A DNA stretch of 64,000 nucleotides from assembly GCF_963576675.1 (NCBI RefSeq), contig NC_088910.1, positions 88,728,104 to 88,792,103 on the forward strand, in the 5' to 3' direction. Below the pieces are notes generated by a model. The model was not told the origin of the DNA. It did no database searches and saw only the letters and a list, made by a program, of their open reading frames with translations. The translations under genes and the position numbers were made by a program. Source of the stretch: Euphorbia lathyris (lineage: Eukaryota; Streptophyta; Magnoliopsida; Malpighiales; Euphorbiaceae). Below are positions 34,785 to 45,483 of this stretch, in pieces; position 1 is the stretch's first letter, and each line of letters starts with the position of its first letter.

Positions 34785-36532
34785 TGTAACTAGTTACTTT
34801 TAGGTACCCAATTCTTTTTGGGTTCTTACTTGTTAGGTTCATCAGGTAAAGCATCATATTTTATTTTATGGCGGCATACTTGGACAGTATGGCCATTCTT
34901 TCCACAGAAGTCACAGCTAACCTTCCGTTTAGGATTTCTCATTGACTGGTCAGCACCCCAGTGCTGAGCGTGCCAGCACACCTTTATGGTGTGTCTTTTC
35001 TTCCCACAGAAGTCACACTGGACATTCCGCTGAGGATTCCATCTTTGCTGACTAGTACTTCGGTACTGAGTATTCAGAGGAATATTTCTTTTGTTTGGAA
35101 CCTTTAGTTGGTTCTGAATGGATATGACGTCCTTTCTTAGTTTCTTAGAATCTGATTGGACCTCAGAGATAAACTTTTACATAATTCCAATGTTACTATG
35201 AAAATCTGAGTTGTCCTGAAGAAGATATCGAAGGTCACTCAGTTTGACCTCCTCAACCTCATCACATCGCCTGCTGAGTGCTCTAACCTTTTTATTACAC
35301 TTTTTGACAAGTGTGTAAAGATCACTCAGGGCATTAACCATTTCATTTCTGAGCAAAGGTAGTGATATTACCTCAGTTGACTGTTCCTCATCATCAGATG
35401 CAATGGAGGGGTCAGCATGCTCAAAAGCACATGGCTCAGCAAGTTCGTCATTCATGAAACAAATCTTCGCTGACTCAGTGGCATCAGCTTCAGATGATGA
35501 TGAATCATCACTATCACTCCAGGTTGCCACCATTGCCTTCTTGCTGTTCTTTCTTTCTTTCCTCAGCGAGGGACAGCTTGACTTGATATGGCCAGTTTGA
35601 TGACATTCAAAGCAAGTAATGGGCTTTGAGCTGTCCTTCTTATACTTGCTGTCGCTGGAGTCAGCTTTGTACTTATCAAACTTTTTATAAGGCTTCTTAG
35701 AATATCTGTCATTCTTTTTGAACAGCCTTTTCATCTTTCTGGTAAACATAGCCATCTCTTCATCGTCTGTTGAGCTTCCATCAGTTGAGTCAGCTTTCAT
35801 GACAAGAGACTTTTGCTTCTTATCTTCAGACTTTTCCTTCACCTCGAAATTCTTCATCGAGATCTCATGGGTCAATAGTGAGCCAATGAGTTCATCATAC
35901 TTATAGGTGGTTAAGTCTTGAGCTTCCTCAACAGCGGTCTTCTTTGCTTGCCAGTTTTTAGGAAGACTCCTAAGAATCTTCTTGACTTGTTCTTCCTCAG
36001 TGAAGATCTTCCCAAGTCTTTTGAGCTCGTTGATGATGTTTGTAAACCTTGCATTCATGTTAGAAATTTCTTCATCATCGTTCATTTCGAACAGCTCGTA
36101 CAGTCTCATTTACTAGTTCACCTTGGAATCCTTCACTTTGTTGGTTCCTTCGTAGGTGACCTCCAGCTTCTTCCAGATCTCTTGCGTTGACTCACAACCT
36201 GAAATCTTGTTATATTTTGCAGCATCAAGAGCACAGTGAAGCATGTTTATAGCTGAAGCATGGTTTTGTAGCTTCTTGAGATCATCTTCTGTCCATTTGG
36301 CCTCAGCTTTGACAACTGTTTGGCCAGCCACAACTTCAACAGGAACAAATGGGCCTTGGACTATTGAAAGCCATGCACTCATATTTGTTGCATGAATAAA
36401 GTTTTTCATCCTATTCTTCCAGAAGGTGTAGTTAGACCTGAAGAATAGGGGAGGCCAAGTAATGGACAGCCCCTCAGGTAAGATTTGAGTTGTCTGGTTT
36501 CCTGGGAGAAACCGAGTGCTGTTTTCAGCCAT
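34785..36532 (-). pseudogene. gag of SIRE-like copy 2, with stops and a frameshift
   Basis: ATG 36532 begins MAENSTRFLPG; the N-terminal part and the UBN2-type capsid region run to TAG TAA at 36115-36110, then resume in the same frame at 36109. A zinc knuckle CFECHQTGHIKSSC lies near 35595. After a stop at 35179-35177 come two more knuckles of CxxCxxxxHxxxxC form (CDFCGKKRHTIKVC near 35005 and CDFCGKNGHTVQVC near 34905), TAA 34828-34826, and a frameshift near 34800 into the protease frame. Three knuckles are more than the usual one of Copia gag. Packaging protein of the particle; dead here. Confidence 0.88.
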
Positions 36533-36580
36533 AGTGGGGATCAGCTCAAGGTAGTTAAACCTTTCACAGTGAGCTTTTAA

Positions 36581-36592
36581 GCTCTGATACCA
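36581..36592 (-). promoter_or_regulatory. Primer binding site, initiator tRNA-Met type
   Basis: TGGTATCAGAGC on the - strand lies 2 bases inside the 5' LTR. It is complementary to the 3' end of plant initiator methionine tRNA, the common primer of Copia elements. Confidence 0.9.
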
Positions 36593-36594
36593 CT

Positions 36595-37927
36595 TGTTGG
36601 TCCCTTATAACGTAACGAATTAGTTCCAAGGGGGGGGATAGGAACTATTTCAAATTTTAGTACGTTAAGGCTGACTTCTTTTCATCTAAAAAGGAATTAC
36701 ACAGCGCGCTGAGTGAAGTAAGACACTAGCTTAGTCAACTGGTGACTAAGTCAGCTTCTTTCTTTGAGTCAGGAGATAGCACTTGAGTCTATTCCTGAGC
36801 TCAGATACTCAATGCACATAACTCAGCGTGACCTCTTTACTTGGTCAGTTTTGTTTAAGCAAGCAATATATATATTAAAGGAGTTTAAGGTTAGAACGAT
36901 GTTACTCAGCAGATTTATCCAGGTTCGGCCTCTATGCCTACGTCCTGTCCCTGGAACACGTTCCGAGCTTTCGAATTCTCTACTGAGCTCTTTAACGGTA
37001 GAGCCTCAAACCTTTTTACAACAAGAAGCTGAGTATAACAAGAGTACATTCCTCTATACCTCTACTCACTCCTATTCTAATGCTGAGTACTATAACCGAG
37101 TACTCAGCCTCTCCTTTCTAATTCTAGAAATGATAATAAGTTTGTCCTAAACAACAATTGCTAAGACACTTTAGATGATTGGATAATCACTCTAGACTTT
37201 TACACAGTAATATGGAAATTGGTGTAAGTATTTGCTTTGCTTTTTCACACAGATTCTTCAAGTAGAAATTTGGTCAGCGTAATGGCTTGTTGAAGATCTG
37301 AATTGAATGAAGCAACTGAAAGGCCTATTTATAGTGACACTTGAGGTATCGGTTATTTCAAATTTCGAAATAACCGTTGAAGGGAAACGGCTTGATGTCA
37401 TTGTCACTCAGTACATGCTCAGTGCCATTGGCCAATCAGATTATTGTATCTTCTGTCTTCGGTCAGTGCTGAGCAGCTTTTAGTCAGACAGGCAGAATGT
37501 TTCTCCTTTTATGGTAAAGTCTTCCAGACAGCTTTCTGTGTCTTCTGAACTTTACCCAAAGTAGAAATACTTTGTCTTGAAGTTGTTCCTTGCTCAGCTG
37601 CTGTCTTGTACTCTTTGTCGTCCAACTCAACAGCTTCGTTCCGAAGTAGATAAAGAAGGTCTTCCAGATCCTTTTTCATGCTGAGCTGCGTTTTGTTCAC
37701 AACGACAGCGTTTTGTATACACGGGCCGAGTTATCTTGGGCCTTTGACTTTCCTTTGGGCCTTTAGCCTTTTAGTCTTTATGTCTTATAAACAATTTAAC
37801 TCAACATTGAACAAACACATTAGTGTAATAAATCAAAGCATTTAAACTTAGTGCGTTTAGAATATTTTTTAATCATATATTCAAATAATTTTGTCAAATC
37901 AAAATCATGTGGAAATGTGTTTGAACA
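36595..37927 (-). repeat. 5' LTR of SIRE-like copy 2
   Basis: 1333 bp. TATA box at 37333-37326 (- strand). The palindrome is kept, but the MSA-like site has one C to T change (TTCAACGGTTA). The first bases read TGTTCAAACACA where the other two LTRs have TGTTGAAACACC. Small ORF 37700-37509 intact. Confidence 0.95.
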
Positions 37928-37932
37928 ATTGT

Positions 37933-39374
37933 CTCCGGAGCAATTCCTTTCGGTTTAAATTCTGAACTTGCACATCACAGGGTATATCCCACTTAAGGGA
38001 ATAGAGGGCAAGAAAGAATATATTTGAAGCCCATTGAAGTTTCCTGGTAACTTCAACCCACAGTGTCATGTGGCAAGATGATTTTAAAGAAATTAATATA
38101 TGTATGTTCTAGCCTATACTTATATTTGGAAAAAACATAATTGATAGTAGGGTGCAGATATCTTAATAGTTATGTAGTTTGAGTTGCTTGGCCAATTGAT
38201 AGGATAGGAGGAGAAGTGGACAGTGTCAATATTAGTTTCAATTGATTTGAAATGATATGATATAAAATGGGATTGGCAAATTATTTTACCTCTGCTTCTT
38301 ATTTTTCTTCTTTTCCTTTGTTCATTTATTGAATTTCAGTAGCTCCTTGGCCTAGTTTTGCTTCTCCTTTATTATGTTGAATCTTTCTTGGTTGACCTCT
38401 TTTTCTCAAGTCTGTGGCTGCTCCTACTGATAGTTTCATCTCCAGCAGATGAAGCTTCTCTTTAATTGGAACTGATTTTCGATATAAATTTAGTCTGAGA
38501 ATAGTGTTAAAAATCTTCATTCGAACTGATGCTATTGATAGATCAACATTATCTTTCAGGGGAGGCTGTGTGTTAGTTGTTAATTAGGGAGAAATGTTGT
38601 ATTATTAGTTTAGAACTGATGCTATTGATTGATAAACATTATCTTTCAACATAACAAACATGCATTTCTTTTGTAAATGATATAAACAGCTAACATGATG
38701 TAATATGGATTCAATTTAATAATAAGAAACACATTTTGTTTTCCTTTTGAGGTCTCTTCTTACCCATTCCTTTTTTTCAATCCAAATTCAACACGATTAG
38801 AGTTTTAATTGGTTATTTTTTGGTGTGAAGGTGTTTTTTTTTATAGAACCATGTGAGCATATAGGATCTAAATCGAAGAACCTACAGTTGGAAAAAAATT
38901 CAACTTGGGCAATTGTCCCATTTCATCTCCTTTGGCGTTTTGTGCATCTGTGTAAGCATTCATTCACCAAGTCCAGCAAGCAGAGGCAGACAACCATTCT
39001 CAAGTACTTTCAGGTTAACCTCTAATTTTTTTGTCCTGCCAATATTTTAACTTCAACATGACAAATGGTTTGAATAAACATTGGATAAGATTATATATAG
39101 AGTAATTTTCTACTACATGAAATCATTTTGTTATGCAACTCTTATTATCATTAATATATATAAATCTTTATCATTGCAGAATCTTTTGTATCTCTTACTT
39201 TACACTATATGAATCTATATGATTTTATTACTTATTTCCATATCAATTTGTCTTAACTTTCATTCTCATTCTCTTATAGCAATTTGAAACTCCATTGCTG
39301 CTATAATCTTTGGCAATTTCAAATTGCTGTATGCATCATCCACAGATACTTTTATTGAATTATTTATTGAATTT
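37933..39374 (+). other. CACTA interior between the two LTR insertions
   Basis: AT-rich and intron-like, apart from the candidate exon 38847-39013. Confidence 0.4.
38847..39013 (+). CDS. Candidate exon ending in a PIP-box-like peptide
   Basis: Open reading between a good acceptor (ttttttttatag) and donor (CAG|gttaac). The encoded 55 residues are basic towards the end (SSKQRQ) and finish QTTILKYF (38987-39010), which fits the PCNA-interaction consensus QxxIxxYF. The next acceptor, gtgcag at 49096 just past the Tat-like insertion, would add CTA CCT TAG and stop. The intron between was thus about 400 bp before the insertion. Family not recognised; it may be a host gene piece captured by the CACTA, or part of a CACTA accessory gene. 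The motif is short enough to occur by chance. Confidence 0.35.
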
Positions 39375-39802
39375 TGATGATCCGCGAAGCCAAACCGGGC
39401 CGAATCATAAACACGGGCCCAACCTATACTTAGGCCCATGGTTCCAGATCAAATGGGCTGCTAATAAAGGAAGCGGGTAAAGCGGATAACCGCCCCGAAA
39501 TCCTAACAGGGCATTAAACCTCCCACTCAAACAAACGAAACCACGTTGGTGGCCACGTAAGAGACGTGGCATAGAAAGAGTAACCGCCCTCGGCGGTTAC
39601 CTAGAGATACTTATAAAAGAGACATGAAAGCAAATGGGGAGGGGTAAGTTGACATTTTTCCCATCAATACTATTATCAATCTACTAGCCTTCCACATAAA
39701 ACTGACTTGATCGTCGGAGAGTTTTCCCGGAGATCCTGTCTCCGGTTTTGTTTTGCAGGTAACTACGACGAGGACCATCGAATTAAATCCGACAAGTTAT
39801 CA
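39375..39802 (+). repeat. 5' LTR of the Tat-like element
   Basis: 428 bp, TGATGATCC…AAGTTATCA. Contains three ACGT cores (39543, 39554, 39564), a perfect palindrome 39580-39600 and TATAAAAG 39612-39619. Confidence 0.97.
39541..39619 (+). promoter_or_regulatory. LTR promoter: ACGT cluster, palindrome, TATA box
   Basis: CCACGTTGG, CCACGTAA and GACGTGGC within 30 bp are ACGT-core sites of the bZIP/ABRE kind. GTAACCGCC-CTC-GGCGGTTAC (39580-39600) is a perfect 9-bp inverted repeat, 11 bp before TATAAAAG. The same block is in the 3' LTR (from 48789), where one base between the second and third ACGT differs. Confidence 0.55.
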
Positions 39803-39820
39803 TTGGTGCGGTGAAGGTGG
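39803..39820 (+). promoter_or_regulatory. Putative primer binding site
   Basis: TTGGTGCGGTGAAGGTGG follows the 5' LTR directly. Position and the TGG start suit a primer site; I cannot assign the tRNA. Confidence 0.5.
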
Positions 39821-39860
39821 ACCTTTTTTACCAACATCTGGATAAAGGTACACAAAGAAC

Positions 39861-41504
39861 ATGTCAGAACCATCACGAACGACCGGAGTTACAACCAGAT
39901 CAACTAGTATGAACTCAAGGGGTCCACGGACTGTGAATTCGCAGCCTGCGAGTACACAACCTGTGGTACCCAGCTCGTCGAATCCTTTAGGACAGTTGAG
40001 TCCATTATTGGAGGTCCAAGTGCAAACCGAGAGGGAGATGTCCAATAGAGATTTCATACAGATGGCAGGACAAGTCTTGGCTTCGAATATGAGCCAAGCG
40101 GCTGGAGATCGAATGATTAGTTTGTTAACTGCAATCGCTGATCACAATACCGCCGTAACGGCTGCTCCTCAAGAACCCGTTGTCATCTCGACACAATCAC
40201 CGACTATTCCTGCCATATCTGCGCTTCCGCAGCCATCTCGAGAGACAAATCGGATGGGTCAGAGTAGTCGCATGAACCCACACAGCCATCCAGGCAACTA
40301 CTCGCACCAAGATCCTATTATGACGATCCATCCGACCTGGCAAACATCCCAGTCGATGTCAGGAAGGCAAGGAATTCTTTCGCTACAACAAACGGAGCCC
40401 TTTGTCCACAGACATTCAGAGTTGATGACGTCTGGAATGAATATGTCTGGGCGGGAGCACACTTGGAACTTTGATCCTATAACTGGACAGCGGTTAGACC
40501 CACAGCGAGAACAAATGTCGACACAGTATGGCGGGTGGATGTCACCCAGAATTCACCAGCAGCGGATGGAAGAAGTTCAGCGGGAACCTAATACTGAATT
40601 GGAGGATCAACTACGAAGCATGATGGAGCGAATGGGGTACACACCTAGGGCGAGAGCAGTGGTGCAGAGTGATTCGCCTTTTGCCCCATCGTTGCGGGAA
40701 TTTATTCCAGATCACAGAATAAAAGCGTCGGCGATACCTAAATACTATGGGGATCCAAATTCTGACCCTGAGGCACATGTCAGAAACTATAGGGAGTTGA
40801 TGGATGTTGCAGGAGCAAGCGAAAGCATAATTTGCCGATTGTTCTCGACCACTTTGGGTGGTGCAGCATCCGATTGGTTTCGGTCTCTACCTACTGAATC
40901 TATTCACAACTGGACTCAATACAGTCGTGATTTCTGTGCAAAGTTCGTAGGCTGTAAAGCAGCAGATGTGACGGATAGACAGCTGAAAGAGATCAAACAG
41001 AGAAATTACAATTCCCTAAGGGAATTTGTTGTAGCCTTCAATGATATTCTGGTGCGGCTACAGAACCCGGATATCGTGAGCATCCGCAACATAATGGCGG
41101 ATGGAACCACAGATTGGAGCATGCGGGAGGAAATCATCCGCAATAAGCCACGCACAGTGGCCGAACTCATGAAGATAGCAAAGGAGTTCATGGAAGTAGA
41201 TGATGTCAACAGGGAACATAGAGCTCAAACCCGGCGAGAAAGAGATGCCACTAGATCCGCTTCGGACAATCAGCGCCATCAACATCAAACCCAGTCCAAG
41301 GGTAATTTTGTTCGAAAGGGCGATCGCTCCTTCCAGGGAGGAGGATATCAAACGCCATTGAATACGACTCGCCATGAGGTGTTACTTTGGATTGAAAAGA
41401 ACCCCCTGAAGAAAGATATGCAGTTTCCTGAGACGAAAGGTCGAACTAGTTTGGGGCGATATCCTAACAAATATGTGCAGGTTCCACAGATTGAACGGCC
41501 ATGA
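39861..41504 (+). CDS. gag of the Tat-like element
   Basis: 547 codons from ATG 39861, uninterrupted. A polar, disordered N-terminal half (S/T/Q-rich, with H/M-rich stretch) precedes the retrotransposon gag domain at about residues 285-415 (AIPKYYGDPNSDPEAHV, then W-F and the Y-S-RDF and NSLREFV motifs). The C-terminus is basic. The frame ends at 41504 inside the sequence that in the +1 frame reads CRFHRLNGHDTNDC, a zinc-knuckle-like element normally continuous with gag, so gag and protease are in different frames here. Forms the particle core. Confidence 0.9.
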   Translation: MSEPSRTTGVTTRSTSMNSRGPRTVNSQPASTQPVVPSSSNPLGQLSPLLEVQVQTEREMSNRDFIQMAGQVLASNMSQAAGDRMISLLTAIADHNTAVTAAPQEPVVISTQSPTIPAISALPQPSRETNRMGQSSRMNPHSHPGNYSHQDPIMTIHPTWQTSQSMSGRQGILSLQQTEPFVHRHSELMTSGMNMSGREHTWNFDPITGQRLDPQREQMSTQYGGWMSPRIHQQRMEEVQREPNTELEDQLRSMMERMGYTPRARAVVQSDSPFAPSLREFIPDHRIKASAIPKYYGDPNSDPEAHVRNYRELMDVAGASESIICRLFSTTLGGAASDWFRSLPTESIHNWTQYSRDFCAKFVGCKAADVTDRQLKEIKQRNYNSLREFVVAFNDILVRLQNPDIVSIRNIMADGTTDWSMREEIIRNKPRTVAELMKIAKEFMEVDDVNREHRAQTRRERDATRSASDNQRHQHQTQSKGNFVRKGDRSFQGGGYQTPLNTTRHEVLLWIEKNPLKKDMQFPETKGRTSLGRYPNKYVQVPQIERP

Positions 41505-42150
41505 CACGAACGATTGCTACGAACTGAAGAGGGAGATTGAAAAGCTGATTGAGAGAGGCAAACTGAGTCAATTCGTTAGAAAAGAAACGATGGATGAAAA
41601 GGTAACACTTCCGCGTGAGGTAGAAGTAAGACCAGAAAAGAAGCAGAAAAAAGGAGTGATTAACATGATAGCAGGCGGGATCTATGAGCCTCCTACAAAA
41701 AGGGCTCGCCGTGAACAGCGAAAAAGCAACACGAGTAGGGAGGATGCCCTCTATTACTCATTTGCGCGAATCACGGAGCCGCATGCAGATGCGTTGGTGA
41801 TTACGGTGGTCATTGAAGGATGGGATGTTAAGCGGGTCCTTATCGATACAGGCAGTTCTTGCAATGTTATTACTCGAACTGCATTCAACAAATTGGGAAT
41901 TAACGACGAGCGAGTAGAACATACGTTCATGGATGTAACTGGTTTTGGAGGTCAATCATCTCAAACAAGTGGACAGGTGGTGTTGGAGACAGAAATGGGC
42001 GATAAAAATCTAAAATGGCGAGGTGATCTGGAATTCGCAATTGTTGATCTCCCATTGGCTTATAATATAATCCTGGGGCGTCCGTTCCTATCGGAAACGG
42101 AGTCGCTCATTTCAATGAAGCATTTGACATTGCATTTGCCAACACACTAA
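41473..42150 (+). pseudogene. Protease part of the Tat-like polyprotein
   Basis: In the +1 frame relative to gag, overlapping it by 32 bp. Starts with the CRFH…GH…C knuckle-like motif, then a K/E-rich linker, then a retropepsin domain with active site DTGSS (near 41847-41861) and the ILGRPFL motif near 42075. TAA at 42148-42150 and a second TAA at 42190-42192 separate it from pol, which continues in the same frame. The frames suggest gag-pro-pol was one polyprotein broken by one indel and two nonsense changes, though a programmed frameshift cannot be excluded for the first. Confidence 0.8.
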
Positions 42151-42201
42151 GGGCGAGTCGTTGTTGAGGGAGATCAACTTATATCTCAATAAGCTTATAC
42201 A

Positions 42202-45200
42202 TTGTCACTTGAACCAAAGCCAGATGAAGAGGATAAAGTTGATGAGAAGTTGCCGGCTGAAGCGTTAGGAGAAACAGAACTATTCGCCATCTCAAATGAT
42301 AAGAATGTACGGATAGCGGCAGGACTTCCAGAGGAAACGAAGAAAGCCATTACCGATGTATTAATCCAGTGCGAGTCGGCATTCGCCGCTCCAAATGAAG
42401 TGCTGAAGGGGATAAGCCCAGAAATAGCGACACATCGTTTGAATGTGGACAAAAGTGCAACCCCAGTGCGACAGAAAAAGAGGGGACATGCTCTAGAGAG
42501 GCAAAAGGCGATTGAAAAAGCAGTGGCGGATTTGCTAAAATCAGATGCAATTCGAGAAGTCACCTATCCGGAGTGGCTAGCTAATGTGGTGCTAGTCAAA
42601 AAGCCAAATGGAACGTACAGAATGTGCGTAGACTTCAAAGATCTGAATAAAGCTTGTCCGAAGGATATGTATCTGCTACCTAACATTGATATATTGGTAG
42701 ATGGGACTGCGGGATTTGAAGCTTTATCGTTCACCGATGTGAAATCCAGTTACCACCAGATACCAATGGAGAAGGCGGATGAGATCAAGACGTCATTCAT
42801 AACTCATCAGGCAACTTATTGCTTCAAGGTGATGCCCTTTGGACTGAAAAATGCTGGAGCAACCTATCAACGGATGATGAACAAAATATTTTCAGACAAA
42901 TCAGGTGAGAACTTATCGATTTATGTAGATGACATGATCATTAAAAGCAAGAAGATGCAAGACCACCCGCAGGATATTAAAGAAATCCTGGAAGTGCTGA
43001 TCAAATATGGCCTCAAATTGAACCCAGAGAAATGCACGTTTGGAGCAAGAGCGGGGAAGTTCCTGGGTTTCATTGTTAGTGGCAAGGGAGTTGAGGCGAA
43101 TCCTGAGAAGGTTAAAGCAGTGATGGAGATGAAGACACCGAGGAATATAAGAGAAGTACAGCGACTCAATGGGCGGTTGGTGGCATTAGGGCGGTTCATA
43201 TCATGCTCGGCTAGAAGATGTCTACCTTTCTACAATGCCATCAAAAAATCTAAGTCCTTTGAATGGACACCAGATTGTCAAGAGGCATTCGAGGGGATAA
43301 AACGACTACTATGTTATCCGCCCTTAATGAGCAGGCCAGAGGATGGAGAAGATTTATTTCTTTATGTATCCATCACCAGCACGGCGATATGCACCGTAAT
43401 GGTACGAGAAGAAGAAGGGCAACAATATCCGGTGTACTACGTGAGTAAAGTCTTGAAGGACGCAGAACTTCGATATTCGAGGTTAGACAAAATGGCCCTC
43501 GCGGTGATAACCACGGCGGCTAGGTTAAAGCCATACTTTCAGGCGCATACTATCATTGTGAGAACTGGAATTCCAATGCGAAAGGTACTACAGAAACCTG
43601 ACGCATCCGGACGATTAATGGAGTGGTCAATTCGCTTGGGAGAGTTCGATATTCGCTACGAAGGAAGACCAGCTCTAAAAAGTCAAGTACTTGCCGATTT
43701 CGTGAATGAGTTCACATGGGATGAAGACGAATGTCCAAAGGCACACAAAGAAGAGTGGAGTATGTTCACAGATGGGGCATTATCCATAGATGGAGCTGGA
43801 GTAGGAGTCGCCATCAAGGGTCCAGATGTTATTCGCCTGTACTATGCGGCACGGTTAACATTCAAAACTACCAACAATGTCGCGGAGTATGAAGCAATGA
43901 TATGCGGATTGAAGTTGCTTAATGAACTTATGCCAGAAAGAGTGGTAATCTACAGCGACTCTAAGCTTATGATAAATCAGATTAAAAAAAATTATCTGGT
44001 GAAACAGGAGGATCTGGTCAAGTACCATCAGGTTGTCGGCAGATTGACGCAGGAGTTAACACATAAAGGAGTCGTCTGGGAGATGGTGCATGTTCCAAGA
44101 GGCCAGAACACAAAGGCTGATGAGTTGGCAAAGGCAGCAGCGAGTAGAGACCCATGGAGTCAAAAGGCATGTAATTTGAAAATAAGGTCGTCACCAGCAT
44201 TCGAAGCCGATCAGATTATGGTCATCGAAGAGCTAGAGGACGATGAAGATTGGCGGATGCCCATCCGCCACTATCTAGAACATGGAGATTTGCCGGTTGA
44301 TAAAAGTTTAGCTAGAAAGCTACTCGGGCAGTCAGCAAGATACTCAATTCGGGATGGAACTTTATACCGAAAATCATATACATGTCCATGGTTGAAATGT
44401 ATTAGCCGCAATGAAGGAGACTACGTGCTGCGAGAACTCCATGAAGGAATTTGTGGCGCACATGAAGCATCCGCGGCGTTGGCAAGAAAAGTCAAATTGA
44501 TGGGTTATTATTGGCCAAAGGTGGTGGAGGATTCCCAGAAGATGGTAGCGGAATGTCACAGCTGTCAAATCCATGCAAATGAAAAGCATGTTCCCGGAGC
44601 TAAACAAGTCACTATAATGACGGCGTGGCCATTCGCGACATGGGGAATCGATATAGTGGGTCCATTCCCAGAAACAACAAAGAAAAGGAAGTACTTGATA
44701 GTCGCAGTTGACCACTTCAGCAAATGGGTAGAAGCGGAGGCAGTAACCGCTCAAACACCTGAGCGAATGATCGAGTTCTTACGAGAGAACATTATCATGC
44801 GGTTTGGAATCCCACAAACGCTTATAACCGACAATGGCACCCAGTTCAACTGTGTCAGGTTCAAAGCATATTGTGAAAGCATGGGGATCAAGAATCATTT
44901 TTCTTCCGTAAATCATCCCCAGTCGAATGGTATGACAGAGGTTACCAACAGGGCCATGATTCAGGGAATCAAGAAGCGACTAGGTGATAAGAAAACAGGT
45001 TGGGCGGATGAGATACCTCATATGTTATGGGCATACAGAACCTCTGTAAAAGAAGCAACAGGCGAAACACCTTTCTCGCTGGTTTATGGAGCCGAAGCAG
45101 TCCTACCTGTTGAAATCAAATCGCCTACGGATCGGGTAATTTATTACTGCGACACCCAAAATCCTATCAACATTAGAGATGCATTGGATTCTGTTGAAGA

Positions 45201-45483
45201 ACGAAGGGAAAAAGCTTACACGCGAATGGCAGTATATCGCAATAGAATCAAGAAGTATCATGACAGAAGGGTGCGAAAGGTGATAATCAATGAGAGCGAC
45301 TTGGTCTTGAAAAAAGCAGATAAAATACAGTCCAGAGAAGGCAAAGGAAAATTAGGCGTCAACTGGATCGGGCCTTACAGGGTATCCAAGAAGTTGGGAC
45401 CATCAACTTTTGAAATAGAAGAAATGAGCGGCAAAAAGCTCCCGCGCACTTGGAATCTAGAGAATCTACGCCTATATAAATAG
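42202..45483 (+). CDS. pol of the Tat-like element: RT, RNase H, archaeal-type RNase H, integrase
   Basis: 1093 codons open to TAG 45483; the frame-opening TTG is not a real start, since the protein is expected to be cut from a polyprotein. Reverse transcriptase with YVDD at residues 241-244; connection RNase H about 380-500; second, archaeal-type RNase H beginning FTDGAL near 520 with NNVAEYEA and YSDSKL; integrase with an HHCC zinc finger (747-790), catalytic D at WGIDIVGP (~815), TDNGTQF (~875) and E at NGMTEV (~911), and a C-terminal GPY-type end (WIGPYRV). All catalytic residues seen are kept. Confidence 0.93.
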   Translation: MSLEPKPDEEDKVDEKLPAEALGETELFAISNDKNVRIAAGLPEETKKAITDVLIQCESAFAAPNEVLKGISPEIATHRLNVDKSATPVRQKKRGHALERQKAIEKAVADLLKSDAIREVTYPEWLANVVLVKKPNGTYRMCVDFKDLNKACPKDMYLLPNIDILVDGTAGFEALSFTDVKSSYHQIPMEKADEIKTSFITHQATYCFKVMPFGLKNAGATYQRMMNKIFSDKSGENLSIYVDDMIIKSKKMQDHPQDIKEILEVLIKYGLKLNPEKCTFGARAGKFLGFIVSGKGVEANPEKVKAVMEMKTPRNIREVQRLNGRLVALGRFISCSARRCLPFYNAIKKSKSFEWTPDCQEAFEGIKRLLCYPPLMSRPEDGEDLFLYVSITSTAICTVMVREEEGQQYPVYYVSKVLKDAELRYSRLDKMALAVITTAARLKPYFQAHTIIVRTGIPMRKVLQKPDASGRLMEWSIRLGEFDIRYEGRPALKSQVLADFVNEFTWDEDECPKAHKEEWSMFTDGALSIDGAGVGVAIKGPDVIRLYYAARLTFKTTNNVAEYEAMICGLKLLNELMPERVVIYSDSKLMINQIKKNYLVKQEDLVKYHQVVGRLTQELTHKGVVWEMVHVPRGQNTKADELAKAAASRDPWSQKACNLKIRSSPAFEADQIMVIEELEDDEDWRMPIRHYLEHGDLPVDKSLARKLLGQSARYSIRDGTLYRKSYTCPWLKCISRNEGDYVLRELHEGICGAHEASAALARKVKLMGYYWPKVVEDSQKMVAECHSCQIHANEKHVPGAKQVTIMTAWPFATWGIDIVGPFPETTKKRKYLIVAVDHFSKWVEAEAVTAQTPERMIEFLRENIIMRFGIPQTLITDNGTQFNCVRFKAYCESMGIKNHFSSVNHPQSNGMTEVTNRAMIQGIKKRLGDKKTGWADEIPHMLWAYRTSVKEATGETPFSLVYGAEAVLPVEIKSPTDRVIYYCDTQNPINIRDALDSVEERREKAYTRMAVYRNRIKKYHDRRVRKVIINESDLVLKKADKIQSREGKGKLGVNWIGPYRVSKKLGPSTFEIEEMSGKKLPRTWNLENLRLYK

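Larger units (their letters stand above)
26444..37927 (-). mobile_element. SIRE-like Ty1/Copia retrotransposon, copy 2, complete
   Basis: 11,484 bp on the - strand between two LTRs, with the 5-bp duplication ATTGT at 26439-26443 and 37928-37932. All parts are present: 5' LTR, methionine-tRNA type primer site, gag, protease, integrase, reverse transcriptase/RNase H, extra ORF, polypurine tracts, 3' LTR. Every gene carries stops. The two LTRs differ by about 34 substitutions and a 2-bp indel by eye (about 2.5 percent). It is inserted in the CACTA, between the candidate exons 25857 and 38847. Confidence 0.96.
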
